In this document: positions 45,257-56,211 of the stretch, piece after piece
How positions within the stretch are numbered: position 1 is the stretch's first letter
How the letters are laid out: every line of letters starts with the position of its first letter
Source: Rhizobium sp. NZLR1
GTDB lineage: Bacteria; Pseudomonadota; Alphaproteobacteria; Rhizobiales; Rhizobiaceae
NCBI RefSeq assembly: GCF_017357385.1
Contig: NZ_CP071632.1
Span: forward strand, 2,547,501 to 2,611,500
Reading direction: 5' to 3'
Length of the DNA stretch: 64,000 nucleotides
Notes under the pieces: model-generated
What the model saw: the letters and a program-made list of their open reading frames with translations, nothing else
Databases searched by the model: none
Told to the model about the DNA's origin: nothing
Position numbers and translations under genes: made by a program

Positions 45257-45463
45257 ATTGCCAGCAACTTGGAAAACGATCTCGCTTCCTCCCTGGCAGA
45301 GATCGAGGCGCTGAAGGGAATAACGGGTAAGGCGGCGTGCGATATCGTCGTCTGCCCGCCCTTCACGCTGATCGAAACGGCCGTGGAACGGACGGAGGGT
45401 TCGGGTCTCCACGGGTCGCTGAAGGCTTCGGAATTCGCCGAGATTATCTCGACAGCCACTTGA
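45257..45463 (+). pseudogene. Triosephosphate-isomerase remnant with large internal deletion
   Basis: An open frame without a proper start reads IASNLENDLASSLAEIEALKG, then CDIVVCPPFTLIETAV, then jumps to GSLKASEFAEIISTAT. The first part matches the TPI N-terminus (IAGNWKMNGL..., CPPFTLI) in degenerate form. The last part matches the TPI C-terminus (YGGSLKASEF...). About 180 residues, including the catalytic His and Glu, are missing. TPI-like isomerases act on tetrulose phosphates in erythritol and erythrulose pathways, so the gene probably once belonged to this locus. The adjoining ~70 bp hold no gene. Confidence 0.7.
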
Positions 45464-45537
45464 ACTCCAAAAATTGTCGCGGGCTGGGTCGTGCGCCCCA
45501 GATCGCTATGTATCCACGGTACCGGGAAGGAAAGAAC

Positions 45538-46320
45538 ATGAAACGCTTTGAGCAAAAGACTGTCGTCATTACCGGGGGCAGCCGCGGCATTGGCGCGGCC
45601 ATCGCCAGGCGCTTTGCCCGCGAAGGCGCCAATCTCGTCGTCTCCGCCAATGAGGAACTGGTCCACGGCGTTGCCGAGCAAATCCGGGCCGAAGGCGGCA
45701 AGGCGATCTCCTTCATCGGCGACGTCACAGACAAGGCGAGCGTCATCGCCCTCTACGATGCTGCCGAGAAGGAATTCGGCTCTGTCGACGTTTCGATCCA
45801 GAATGCCGGTGTCATCACCATCGCCCGCGTCGAGGACCTCACCGAAAACGAGTGGGACAAGGTCATGGCCGTCAACACCAAGGGCGTTTTTCTCTGCGCC
45901 CAGGAGGCGCTTTCCAGAATGCGCAAGCACAAGCGCGGCGGCCGCATCATCAACACCGCCTCCGGCCAGGCCCGCGACGGCTTCATCTACACCCCGCATT
46001 ATGCCGCCTCGAAAATGGGCGTCGTCGGCATCACCCAGAGCCTCGCCAAGGAAGTCGCCACCGAAAAGATCACCGTCAACGCCTTCTGCCCCGGCATCAT
46101 CGAGACCGACATGTGGGCCTATAACGACCAGGCCTGGGGCAAACTGCTCGGCAACTACGCCCCCGGCGAGTTAATGAAGGAATGGGTCGAAGGCATCCCG
46201 ATGAAACGCGCCGGCTCCGGCGAAGACGTCGCCGGCCTGGTCACCTTCCTCGCCAGCGACGACGCCGCTTACATCACCGGCCAGACGATCAATGTCGATG
46301 GCGGGTTGATCATGTCGTAG
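45538..46320 (+). CDS. SDR-family oxidoreductase, sorbitol/butanediol dehydrogenase type
   Basis: The 260-residue enzyme has TGGSRGIGAAIARRFAREGANL (about 12-33), NAGVITIARVEDL, the catalytic Ser in INTASGQAR, Tyr/Lys in HYAASKMGVVG, and the C-terminal YITGQTINVDGGLIMS. The start ATG at 45538 follows GGGAAGGAAAG. It resembles sorbitol dehydrogenase and meso-2,3-butanediol dehydrogenase. It lies downstream of the tpi remnant in the same direction as the importer operon and may be the last member or separately expressed. RIME repeats follow. Confidence 0.85.
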   Translation: MKRFEQKTVVITGGSRGIGAAIARRFAREGANLVVSANEELVHGVAEQIRAEGGKAISFIGDVTDKASVIALYDAAEKEFGSVDVSIQNAGVITIARVEDLTENEWDKVMAVNTKGVFLCAQEALSRMRKHKRGGRIINTASGQARDGFIYTPHYAASKMGVVGITQSLAKEVATEKITVNAFCPGIIETDMWAYNDQAWGKLLGNYAPGELMKEWVEGIPMKRAGSGEDVAGLVTFLASDDAAYITGQTINVDGGLIMS

Positions 46321-46386
46321 GTGAGATTCTGGCTTTACCTGCCATATGCCTTTCGCTTGCCGCTCAAGCGTTCGTCGCTGACGCTC

Positions 46387-46440
46387 CTCACCCCCCTCAT
46401 CTGCCCTGGCGGGCATCTTCTCCCCGCTGGGGAGAAGGGG
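46387..46440. repeat. RIME-like repeat, inverted copy
   Basis: CCCCCCTCATCTGCC followed by CTTCTCCCCGCTGGGGAGAAG is the RIME core in inverted orientation relative to the copy at 46504. Confidence 0.8.
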
Positions 46441-46503
46441 GAGCAAGCCGCTTCTCCCGTTTCCATAAACGATGCCTTCAGGAAGGGCGGGACGCCCCCA
46501 CGA

Positions 46504-46575
46504 GTCCCTTCTCCCCAGCGGGGAGAAGATGCCGGCGGGCAGATGAGGGGGGTGAGCGGCAAAGCCGCGAAGGCG
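46504..46575. repeat. RIME-like repeat
   Basis: CCCTTCTCCCCAGCGGGGAG continues into GCAGATGAGGGGGGTGAGCGG, nearly identical to 31221-31285. With the inverted copy at 46387 it makes a mosaic filling most of the 330-bp gap between two SDR genes. Confidence 0.8.
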
Positions 46576-46650
46576 AAGGGCAGCGACTGAGCACCACGAT
46601 CAGCCCGGGTGGCTCGACCTCCGACATACACCGTACGCCCCTCACCTCAC

Positions 46651-47418
46651 TTACGTCCGACTAATCGAAACCCCACCATCGGCCAGCATCGCCGTCCCCG
46701 TCACGAAGCTCGACATATCAGACGCCAGGAACAGCGCCGCATTGGCGATCTCTTCCGGTTGCGCCATGCGTTTCAGCGCGTGCAGTCCCTCCACGAAGGC
46801 GAGCAGGTCGGGAGTGGCATCCGGCGCGTTGGTGATGCTGGCAGGCGTGTCGGTGCCGCCTGGAAGCAGGGCGTTGACGCGGATCTTTTGTCGCCCGAGT
46901 TCGGCGGCAAGCACCTGCACGAAGCCGATCAGCCCCGCTTTGCTCGCCGCATAGGCGGCCATCCCAGGCATGCCGACGGTATGGCCGACGAAAGTCGAAG
47001 TGAAGATCAGCGATCCACCACGCTCACCCATCGCCGCGGACTGGTATTTGGCGCCGAGGAAGGCGGCGGTGAGATTGGTCTCGATCGTCTCGCGCCAGCC
47101 CTCCGACGACAGCCCGGCGACCGGTCCCATCTCGCCGAGAATACCGGCATTGTTGAAGCCGATGTCGAGCCCGCCGAAGCGTGAGATTGCCGTCTCGACG
47201 AGCCTTTCCTGCAACGCCTCGTCCTTGACATCACCCGATATGGCGACAGCATGCCCGCCCTCCGCCTCGATCTCGGCGACCACGGCGCCGAGTGCGTCCT
47301 GTCGCCGTCCGGTGACCACGAGCTTGGCACCCTCCCGCGCAAAAAGTTTCGCCGCCGCGCGGCCGATGCCGGAACTGGCGCCGGTGATGATCGCGACCTT
47401 GTCGTTCAAAAGTGTCAT
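46651..47418 (-). CDS. SDR-family oxidoreductase
   Basis: The 255-residue protein has TGASSGIGRAAAKLFAREGAKL (about 12-33), an Arg in VVTGRRQD that suggests NADP(H) preference, NNAGILGEMGPVAGL, the catalytic Ser in IFTSTFVGHT, Tyr/Lys in AYAASKAGLIG, and the C-terminal FVTGTAMLADGGVSISRT. Substrate unknown; it looks unlike the polyol dehydrogenases at 44-46 kb and is on the opposite strand. A TTTCCCGCGCGGGAAA palindrome lies 64 bp upstream and could be an operator. Confidence 0.86.
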   Translation of the reverse strand: MTLLNDKVAIITGASSGIGRAAAKLFAREGAKLVVTGRRQDALGAVVAEIEAEGGHAVAISGDVKDEALQERLVETAISRFGGLDIGFNNAGILGEMGPVAGLSSEGWRETIETNLTAAFLGAKYQSAAMGERGGSLIFTSTFVGHTVGMPGMAAYAASKAGLIGFVQVLAAELGRQKIRVNALLPGGTDTPASITNAPDATPDLLAFVEGLHALKRMAQPEEIANAALFLASDMSSFVTGTAMLADGGVSISRT

Positions 47419-47481
47419 GTCCGTTTCTCCTCAGTTGTCGAGACACCTGAGATCTCAAAGATCAGCCGATGCAGCCACCCG

Positions 47482-47497
47482 TTTCCCGCGCGGGAAA
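47482..47497. promoter_or_regulatory. Perfect 16-bp palindrome upstream of the SDR gene
   Basis: TTTCCCGCGCGGGAAA lies in the 337-bp divergent region between the SDR and EamA transporter genes. Flanking CCG/CGG extends the symmetry imperfectly. Nothing else is recognised in this gap. Confidence 0.4.
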
Positions 47498-47755
47498 AGA
47501 AAACGGCTTGAGGCCGATGATTTCAGTCGGAGCGACGGCCCCTTTGGAGCATGTTTGAAGCGCTGATCGCCGCGCCGGAAGGATTGATTTTCCTCGATGA
47601 AACAGGATCTGCCACGTATCCCGCTCACACCCCGGCCTTGACGTCTACGCCATTGTGCACCGCATCATCGATTTATCCCGGGTGTGACATTCATCCGATT
47701 CCCATCATCTATCTTCCCGACTAAGAAGGGGCGCACAGGTAACGGGAATCTCTTC

Positions 47756-48664
47756 ATGCCGCGGTCACGCAATACTGAGGGCGCCATCTATATGAGCATG
47801 GCGATGGCCGGCTTTTCCGCAAGCGACGCTCTCTCCAAATCGGTGATCGCCTATATGAACGCCGGTGAGATCATGTTCCTGCGCGGCCTTTTCACCAGCC
47901 TGCTGGTCTATCTGATCGCCTGGAAAATGGGCGCTCTGCGCTCCTGGCGCACCGTGCTTAAGCCGATCATCATCCTCAGGATCATCTGCGAGATGATCGC
48001 CGCCGTCACCTATATTACCGCGCTCGGCATGATGCCGATCGCCAATGCCTCGGCGATCCTGCAGTCACTGCCGCTGGTTGTCACCTTCGGCGCTGCGCTC
48101 TTCTTTGGCGAGCCTGTCGGCTGGCGGCGCTGGTCGGCAATCCTCGTCGGTCTTGTCGGCGTGATGATCATTATCCGCCCCGGCCCCGAAGGCTTCACCG
48201 CCGCCGCCCTCCTCTGCGTCGGCTCGGTGCTGTCGACGGCCAGCCGTGATCTCGCGACACGGTCGATCGACCCGGAGATTCCCGCGCTGATGATCACCGT
48301 CATCACCGCCATCTCTGTTTCCTTCTTCGGCGCACTGCTCATTCCCGTGCTCGGCGGCTGGCAGCCGGTCAGCGCCACCTCGCTCGGGCACCTCCTGCTC
48401 GCCTCGGTGCTGGTGCTCGTCGGCTACCAGTCGGTCATCCTCGCGATGCGCACCGGCGAAATTTCCTTCGTCGCGCCGTTCCGCTATACAAGCCTGATCT
48501 TCTCATCGCTGCTCGGCTTCTTCTTCTTCGCCGAAGTGCCAGACAGCTGGATGCTGGTGGGGGCTGCGATCGTCATCGCCTCCGGCCTCTATACGTTCTA
48601 TCGTGAGGCCAAGCGCCGCGTATCGCCGATCGCGCAGGAATCTGCGCCGCGCGCACCGGTGTGA
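47756..48664 (+). CDS. EamA/DMT-family transporter
   Basis: The 302-residue protein has ten predicted membrane helices made of two EamA repeats. The first repeat begins GAIYMSMAMAGFSASDALSKSVIAYMNAGEIMFLRGLF; MMPIANASAILQSLPLVVTFGAALFFGEPVGWRRW ends it. The second repeat ends VAPFRYTSLIFSSLLGFFFFAEVPDSWMLVGAAIVIASGLY. It would export or import a small metabolite; substrate unknown. Start ATG at 47756 is preferred over the open frame to 47684. mobA follows after 18 bp on the same strand. Confidence 0.88.
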   Translation: MPRSRNTEGAIYMSMAMAGFSASDALSKSVIAYMNAGEIMFLRGLFTSLLVYLIAWKMGALRSWRTVLKPIIILRIICEMIAAVTYITALGMMPIANASAILQSLPLVVTFGAALFFGEPVGWRRWSAILVGLVGVMIIIRPGPEGFTAAALLCVGSVLSTASRDLATRSIDPEIPALMITVITAISVSFFGALLIPVLGGWQPVSATSLGHLLLASVLVLVGYQSVILAMRTGEISFVAPFRYTSLIFSSLLGFFFFAEVPDSWMLVGAAIVIASGLYTFYREAKRRVSPIAQESAPRAPV

Positions 48665-48682
48665 CGAAGGTTCTGGGGCAGG

Positions 48683-49315
48683 ATGATGGCTGAATTCTCG
48701 CTGGAAAAGTCCGATATAGCAGGCGTCGTGCTGGCCGGCGGCCGCTCGCAGCGCATGGGCCGTGACAAGGCGGGCGTGATGCTCGGGGACGAGAGCATGC
48801 TGCGCCATGTGCTGACCCGCCTCTCGCAGCAGGTCTCCCCGGTTGCCGTCAATGCCGATGCCGCCGCCGAGGACGTAATCGTCGTCCCTGACCGTTTTCC
48901 CGGCAAGGCCGGGCCGATGGCCGGCATCCATGCAGCGATGGTCTATGCCGCCGGCCTGCCCTCGATCAGCCATGTCGTCACCGTCTCGGTCGATTGCCCG
49001 TTCTTCCCAGCCGATCTCGTCGCCCGGCTGGCGGCAGCGGTCGAACGCCCGTCGCAGATTGCCATCGCCGCCTCCGAGGGCCGCAGCCATCCTGTCTTCG
49101 GGCTCTGGCCGGTGACGTTGGCCGCCGATCTCGAAGCCTGGATCGCCACCGACGACAAGCGCCGCGTGCGCGACTTGCTGTTGCGGCATGACGTTACGGA
49201 AGTGACGTTTCCGCTGCATCCGACCCGCGCCAGCCTGCTCGATCCCTTCTTCAACATCAACACGCCGGATGATCTCGTCGAGGCGGAACGCTGGCTGGAG
49301 GCCCTGCGCGCATGA
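48683..49315 (+). CDS. mobA: Molybdenum cofactor guanylyltransferase
   Basis: It transfers GMP to molybdopterin to make the MGD form of the cofactor. The 210-residue protein starts with the nucleotidyltransferase motif VVLAGGRSQRMGRDKAGV near 14-31. Then come MAGIHAAMVYA, VSVDCPFFPADLV and FFNINTPDDL near the C-terminus. Its last codons overlap mobB by 4 bp (ATGA), so the two are translationally coupled. moaA lies 17 kb away, so cofactor genes are scattered. Confidence 0.94.
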   Translation: MMAEFSLEKSDIAGVVLAGGRSQRMGRDKAGVMLGDESMLRHVLTRLSQQVSPVAVNADAAAEDVIVVPDRFPGKAGPMAGIHAAMVYAAGLPSISHVVTVSVDCPFFPADLVARLAAAVERPSQIAIAASEGRSHPVFGLWPVTLAADLEAWIATDDKRRVRDLLLRHDVTEVTFPLHPTRASLLDPFFNINTPDDLVEAERWLEALRA

Positions 49316-49830
49316 CCGCACCGAAGATCTTCGGCATTGCTGGCTGGAAGAATTCCGGCAAGACCGGGCTCGCCGTCCGGCTGGTCACCGAATTCACCCG
49401 CCGCGGCTACAGGATCTCGACGATCAAGCACGCTCATCATGATTTCGATATCGACAAGGTCGGGGCTGACAGCTACCGCCACCGCCAGGCCGGCGCCCAT
49501 GAGGTCACCATCGTCTCCGGCACCCGCTACGCCATCATGCACGAGCTGCGCGGAGCACCCGAACCTGAGTTCGAGGAGATCCTCGCCCGGCTCGCCCCCT
49601 GCGATCTCGTTCTGATCGAAGGCTATAAGCGCGAACCGATCCCGAAGATCGAGGCCCGCCGCCTGGAGGCAGCCAATCGCCAACCGCTGGCACCGAGCGA
49701 TGCCCATATCTGTGCCATCGCCGCCGATCATGCCGTCACGGATTCGGCGCTGCCGGTTTTCGATCTAGACGACACAGGCGCCATCGCCGATTTCATCGCA
49801 GCAATCGTCGGCCTTGAACAGCGCCCCTGA
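49312..49830 (+). CDS. mobB: Molybdopterin-guanine dinucleotide biosynthesis protein B
   Basis: The 172-residue GTPase-like protein has a P-loop in GIAGWKNSGKTGLAVRL (about 6-22), STIKHAHHDFDIDKVGADSYRHRQAGA and LVLIEGYKREPIPKIE, all typical of MobB, which assists MobA. It overlaps mobA by 4 bp at the start. At its 3' end it overlaps by 66 bp the coding end of the convergent histidine kinase gene, which is unusual. Confidence 0.93.
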   Translation: MTAPKIFGIAGWKNSGKTGLAVRLVTEFTRRGYRISTIKHAHHDFDIDKVGADSYRHRQAGAHEVTIVSGTRYAIMHELRGAPEPEFEEILARLAPCDLVLIEGYKREPIPKIEARRLEAANRQPLAPSDAHICAIAADHAVTDSALPVFDLDDTGAIADFIAAIVGLEQRP

Positions 49831-51834
49831 ACCACGCGCGCTGATGGAGCCGATAACCGGAGCCGTCTCGCGGGCCAGCGCCTTGGCGATTTCCTTGGCA
49901 AGCTGGGCTTGATTATAGGGTTTACCCAATCTCGGAATATCGATGTCGGTGCCGGCGGGAAGATCGGCATACCCTGTCGCCAGCACGATCGGCAGCGTCG
50001 GGTGAATATCCCGCACAGCCTGGGTGAGCTGTGCGCCGGTCATACCCGGCATCGAATAGTCGGTGATCATCAGATCGAAATGCTGACCGCTCCTGATCAG
50101 CTCCAGCGCATCCGCGCCGGAATTTGTCTCGACGACCTCATGGCCGAGATCTTCGAGCATGTCGACCGAACTCATGGCGATCAAGGCATCGTCATCGACC
50201 AGAAGGATCTTCAGTCCGGAGGCAGATTGCGGGATGGGCAGCTCCATCTCGGCCGGCCGCTCCGGCCGCCGTTCGGTCGCCGGTAGCCACAACTCCGCAG
50301 TCGTTCCGACCCCAGGCTCGCTTGTCAGAAACAGTGCGCCATTGAGCTGAACGGCAAGCCCGTGGATCATCGACAAGCCGAGACCCGTGCCTTTCCCGAG
50401 TTCCTTGGTGGAGAAAAACGGATCGACGGCCTTCTTCAGCGTCTCCGCGTCCATGCCGGTGCCGCTGTCAGCCACCGCCAACACAAGATAGGCTCCGTCG
50501 CCCAGATCGCCGCCAGCGCCGACAACCTGTTCTTCGCGCAGCGATATGGACAGCGTCCCCCCATCCGGCATCGCATCGCGGGCATTGACCGCAAGGTTGA
50601 GCAGCGCCAATTCGAGCTGGTTCGCATCGATCAGCGCCGGCGGCAGTCTCGCCGGGAGATTGGTCTCGATGCTGATCGAGGATCCGACCGAGCGCCGCAG
50701 CAAGTCGTTCATGCCGGAGACAAGATCGGCCAGATCGACGGGCTTGACCTGCAGATCCTGCTGTCTGGCAAAAGCCAGCAAACGCTGGGTCAGCGCCGCT
50801 CCGCGTCGCGCGCCCTGAAGCGCCCCGTCGACCAGACGCGTTGCCTTGGCATCTCCGGCCACGTGTTTGCCGAGCAGTTCCAGATTTCCGAGAACGACCA
50901 TCAGCAGATTGTTGAAGTCATGGGCAACACCGCCAGTGAGTTGGCCGATCGCTTCCATTTTCTGGGATTGGCGAAGCTGCTCCTCGGCTCTCTCACGCTG
51001 GGCGACCTCTTCGAGCAGTGTCTGGTGAGCGGCATTGACCTCCCGGGTCCGTTCCCGGACACGCACTTCGAGGGTTTCATTGAGCCGCCTCAGATTCTCC
51101 TCGATGGTCTTGCGGATGGTGGTATCGGAGCAGACCCCGACAAGCTTCCTGGCTGATCCATATCTGTCTGCATAAAGCTGGGCATGGACCTCGGTCCAAT
51201 GCAGTGATCCATCCGGCCAGATCGTCCTGTGCTCGATCGAATAGTCGCGTCCGGTATCGACCGTCTCGCGCAGGCGTGCCAGCACAAGGTCGCGATCATC
51301 GGGGTGGATGCTGGCGATCAGATCATCGCGCGTCACCTCATCATCCGGCCCTCGACCGAAAACCGCTTTGCAGGTCGCCGAGGCCGACAAAGCCATTGTG
51401 GACAGTTCCAGCTCCCACGCGCCAAGGCGGCCGGCGGCGAGCGCCGTCTGCAACCGCCGCTCTCCCTCGCCCAGAGCCTCGAGCCGAGCGCGCGCTTCAT
51501 ACTGGCGCAGCCGTCCTTTCAGTGCGGTCCGCGCAACGCTGATGAAGGACGTGGCATGAAACGGCCTCTCCAGAAAAGTCACATTGCCGAGAACCTCGGA
51601 AAGCCTGGCGGCGGCGGGATTTCGTTCAGGCCCCCCGCCGCGTTGGGTCAGGACGATGAACGGCAGATCAGACCAGCTCGGCTGGGCGGCGACCCAGGCA
51701 GCAATTGGTTTCAGGTCACTTCCGCGGACGGCCTCTTCCGTCAGAACACCGACCGCTATTTCGTCATCGAGTGAAGACGCGAAAAGATTGAGATCGGCAA
51801 CCGTTATCGAGGATAATCCAGTCTCGGCGGTCAA
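49765..51834 (-). CDS. Hybrid sensor histidine kinase with PAS and C-terminal receiver
   Basis: The 689 residues, counted from a TTG at 51834, show an N-terminal receiver-like domain, a coiled coil, and a PAS domain (about 135-245, [14 protein letters not shown]...). A HisKA domain follows, with [21 protein letters not shown] (phospho-acceptor His about 305), then HATPase_c with [12 protein letters not shown] and [19 protein letters not shown], and a receiver domain with phospho-acceptor Asp about 592 in [12 protein letters not shown]. No membrane segment, so it is cytoplasmic. It follows the KaiC-like gene with no spacing. The frame is open upstream and encodes ALIYAPAGRDAEVAAS, which looks like the true first strand, yet no ATG or GTG is available there; a CTG lies at 51877-51879. 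Confidence 0.9.
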   Translation of the reverse strand: MTAETGLSSITVADLNLFASSLDDEIAVGVLTEEAVRGSDLKPIAAWVAAQPSWSDLPFIVLTQRGGGPERNPAAARLSEVLGNVTFLERPFHATSFISVARTALKGRLRQYEARARLEALGEGERRLQTALAAGRLGAWELELSTMALSASATCKAVFGRGPDDEVTRDDLIASIHPDDRDLVLARLRETVDTGRDYSIEHRTIWPDGSLHWTEVHAQLYADRYGSARKLVGVCSDTTIRKTIEENLRRLNETLEVRVRERTREVNAAHQTLLEEVAQRERAEEQLRQSQKMEAIGQLTGGVAHDFNNLLMVVLGNLELLGKHVAGDAKATRLVDGALQGARRGAALTQRLLAFARQQDLQVKPVDLADLVSGMNDLLRRSVGSSISIETNLPARLPPALIDANQLELALLNLAVNARDAMPDGGTLSISLREEQVVGAGGDLGDGAYLVLAVADSGTGMDAETLKKAVDPFFSTKELGKGTGLGLSMIHGLAVQLNGALFLTSEPGVGTTAELWLPATERRPERPAEMELPIPQSASGLKILLVDDDALIAMSSVDMLEDLGHEVVETNSGADALELIRSGQHFDLMITDYSMPGMTGAQLTQAVRDIHPTLPIVLATGYADLPAGTDIDIPRLGKPYNQAQLAKEIAKALARETAPVIGSISARGSGALFKADDCCDEIGDGACVV

Positions 51835-51898
51835 CGATGCTGCGACCTCGGCGTCGCGTCCGGCCGGTGCATAAATCAGGGCCTTCGGGTTGTGGAAA

Positions 51899-53410
51899 TT
51901 AGGAATTGCCGCAGCCCTCGCTGTCGGTTGGCAAAAGCGGAGCGGACGTCGAGACGAATTCCGGAACGCCGCGAAGCACTCCCTGGAAACCGACGATGGG
52001 CTCTCCGAATGTCAGGCCGCCAGCATCGATCTGATACTCCCGGATGGTGTCCTCGTGGTGGCCGGTCCTCTTCTTGATGACGGAGACCGCCCGCCGCACA
52101 CGTCCCACCGCCTCGAAGTAGCGCAGCAGGATGACGGTGTCGGCGAGATAGGTCACGTCGACGGGTGCCTTCATGTCGCCGAGCAGTCCGTGCTGGGCGA
52201 CGGTGAGGAAGGTGTTTGCGCCTTGCCTGTTCAGATATTGCAGCAATTCGTGCATATGCAATATCAGCGAATTCTCATCCGGCATCGAGGCCTGATAGCC
52301 GTTGATGCTGTCGATGACCACGGTTTTCGCTCCCGATCTGTCAACGGAAGCACATACGCGGTGAGCGAATTCACCGGGCGACAACTCCGCGGCATCGAGC
52401 TGCTCGATATGCAGCAGACCCTCATCCCTCAGGGCCTCGAGATCCATGCCGAGCTGTTTCAGGCGCGCGAACAGCAAGCCCAACTCCTCGTCAAAAATGA
52501 AAACAGCCACCTTTTCGCGGCGTGCTATGGCCGCCATCACAAATTGAAAAGAGAAAGTGCTCTTGCCGGTGCCGGCAGGACCGAGAATCAGCGTGCTCGA
52601 TCCTCGTTCGAGCCCACCGCCCAGAAGCAGGTCCAGCCCGGCAATACCGCTGGAAAGCTGATCGCGAACATAACTCGTCCTGTGTTCGGCGGCGACCAGG
52701 CGCGGAAACACGACGACACCGCCGGTCTGGATGGTGAAATCGTGATAGCCACCGCGGAAAGCCTGTCCGCGGTATTTCGTCACCCTTAAGCGTCGCCGTT
52801 CAGCGCCGTAATTCGGCGCCAGCTCATCGAGATGGATGACCCCGTGCACAACGCTATGCACCGTCTTGTCGAGCGTGTCGGAGGTCATGTCGTCAAGGAG
52901 AAGGACGGTCGCCCCCTGTCGGGCGAAATAATGTTTGAGCGCAAGGATCTGCCGGCGGTAGCGCAGCGAGCTTTGCGCAAGCAGCCTTATTTCGGACAGG
53001 CTGTCGAGAACCACCCGGCTCGGTCTGACCCGCTCGAAAGCTGCGAAGATTTCTCGTGTCGACTCGCCGAGTTCAAGATCGGATGAATAAAGCAGGCTTT
53101 GCTGCTGGTCGGCATCGAGCAGGCTTTCCGGAGGCACGAGCTCGACGACCTCGATTTTGCCGTCGATCACCATGCCGTGCGACGCAGCACCGGCCCGCAG
53201 TTCGCTGTCGGTTTCCGAAAGGGTGATGTAGAGCCCCTGCTCGCCGAGCCGAGCCCCTTCGATCAGAAACTGCAGCGCAATAGTCGTCTTGCCCGCTCCC
53301 GGATTTCCCTCAAGGAGAAACACGTGGCCGATGGAAAGACCGCCTGCCAGAATTGTGTCCAAACCGGACACACCGGTCCGGGCTTTCGTGGCAAGTGCCG
53401 CAGTATTCAT
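51899..53410 (-). CDS. KaiC-like tandem RecA-fold ATPase
   Basis: The 503-residue protein has two KaiC domains. CI has Walker A GNPGAGKTT (about 35-43) and Walker B region VLDSLSEIR. CII has Walker A GPAGTGKST (about 276-284), VFIFDEELG with the Glu pair, VVIDSINGYQAS and a C-terminal YLADTVILLRYFEAVGRVRRAVSVIKKRTGHHED. Aligning DTVILL to cyanobacterial KaiC places Thr-Tyr where the Ser431/Thr432 autophosphorylation pair is, so the clock-type cycle is doubtful. No kaiA or kaiB is present. The adjoining hybrid histidine kinase probably works with it in a stress or energy-sensing pathway. Confidence 0.9.
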   Translation of the reverse strand: MNTAALATKARTGVSGLDTILAGGLSIGHVFLLEGNPGAGKTTIALQFLIEGARLGEQGLYITLSETDSELRAGAASHGMVIDGKIEVVELVPPESLLDADQQQSLLYSSDLELGESTREIFAAFERVRPSRVVLDSLSEIRLLAQSSLRYRRQILALKHYFARQGATVLLLDDMTSDTLDKTVHSVVHGVIHLDELAPNYGAERRRLRVTKYRGQAFRGGYHDFTIQTGGVVVFPRLVAAEHRTSYVRDQLSSGIAGLDLLLGGGLERGSSTLILGPAGTGKSTFSFQFVMAAIARREKVAVFIFDEELGLLFARLKQLGMDLEALRDEGLLHIEQLDAAELSPGEFAHRVCASVDRSGAKTVVIDSINGYQASMPDENSLILHMHELLQYLNRQGANTFLTVAQHGLLGDMKAPVDVTYLADTVILLRYFEAVGRVRRAVSVIKKRTGHHEDTIREYQIDAGGLTFGEPIVGFQGVLRGVPEFVSTSAPLLPTDSEGCGNS

Positions 53411-53571
53411 TCATTGTTTCCTTCAGTTTCAAATGTGAATTAGTGGCGAGTGAAGGAATGTCAAATTGCCGGCGCAGCATGCTTTCGCTCCCGGCAGAGA
53501 GCTTGTCGCGCGTTGCAAGAGGGGCTGGCACGGATAGCTGCTCGCTGTCAGCGACCTGAAAATATCGGTCT

Positions 53572-54465
<894 letters not shown>

Positions 54466-54604
54466 TTATGAAACTTTCTCATGGGTCCATGCCGTTTATA
54501 GCATCTAATCGCCATCCGGCCCACGCGTTAAATACTTTGCATCCCAGGCGGACGCCCGGCCGGCCCACCGGCCTGTCCACTCCAGATGTTGAAAGGAACG
54601 TGAG

Positions 54605-56004
<1,400 letters not shown>

Positions 56005-56062
56005 GAAGCGATGTCATTCGCCGGATTTCAACACCGTAAGAGAAACAGCCAACCACCCTTTT

Positions 56063-56140
56063 CGTCATGCTCGGGATTGTCCCGAGCATCTGCAGCCGGT
56101 CAATAGGTAGCAGATCCTCGGCACAAGGCCGAGGATGACG
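56063..56140. repeat. Inverted pair of 31-bp hairpin repeats
   Basis: Left arm 56063-56093 and right arm 56110-56140 are imperfect inverse copies, each itself a hairpin (TCGGGATTGTCCCGA; CCTCGGCACAAGGCCGAGG). Such elements are frequent between genes in Rhizobiales. They fill most of the 207-bp gap between convergent genes and may act as terminators. Confidence 0.7.
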
Positions 56141-56211
56141 AAGAGTAACGAGCGAAGATAACAAACTGAAAGCAACTGCTGTTATTTGTGACCGCTTCTT
56201 CACCAATCGCA

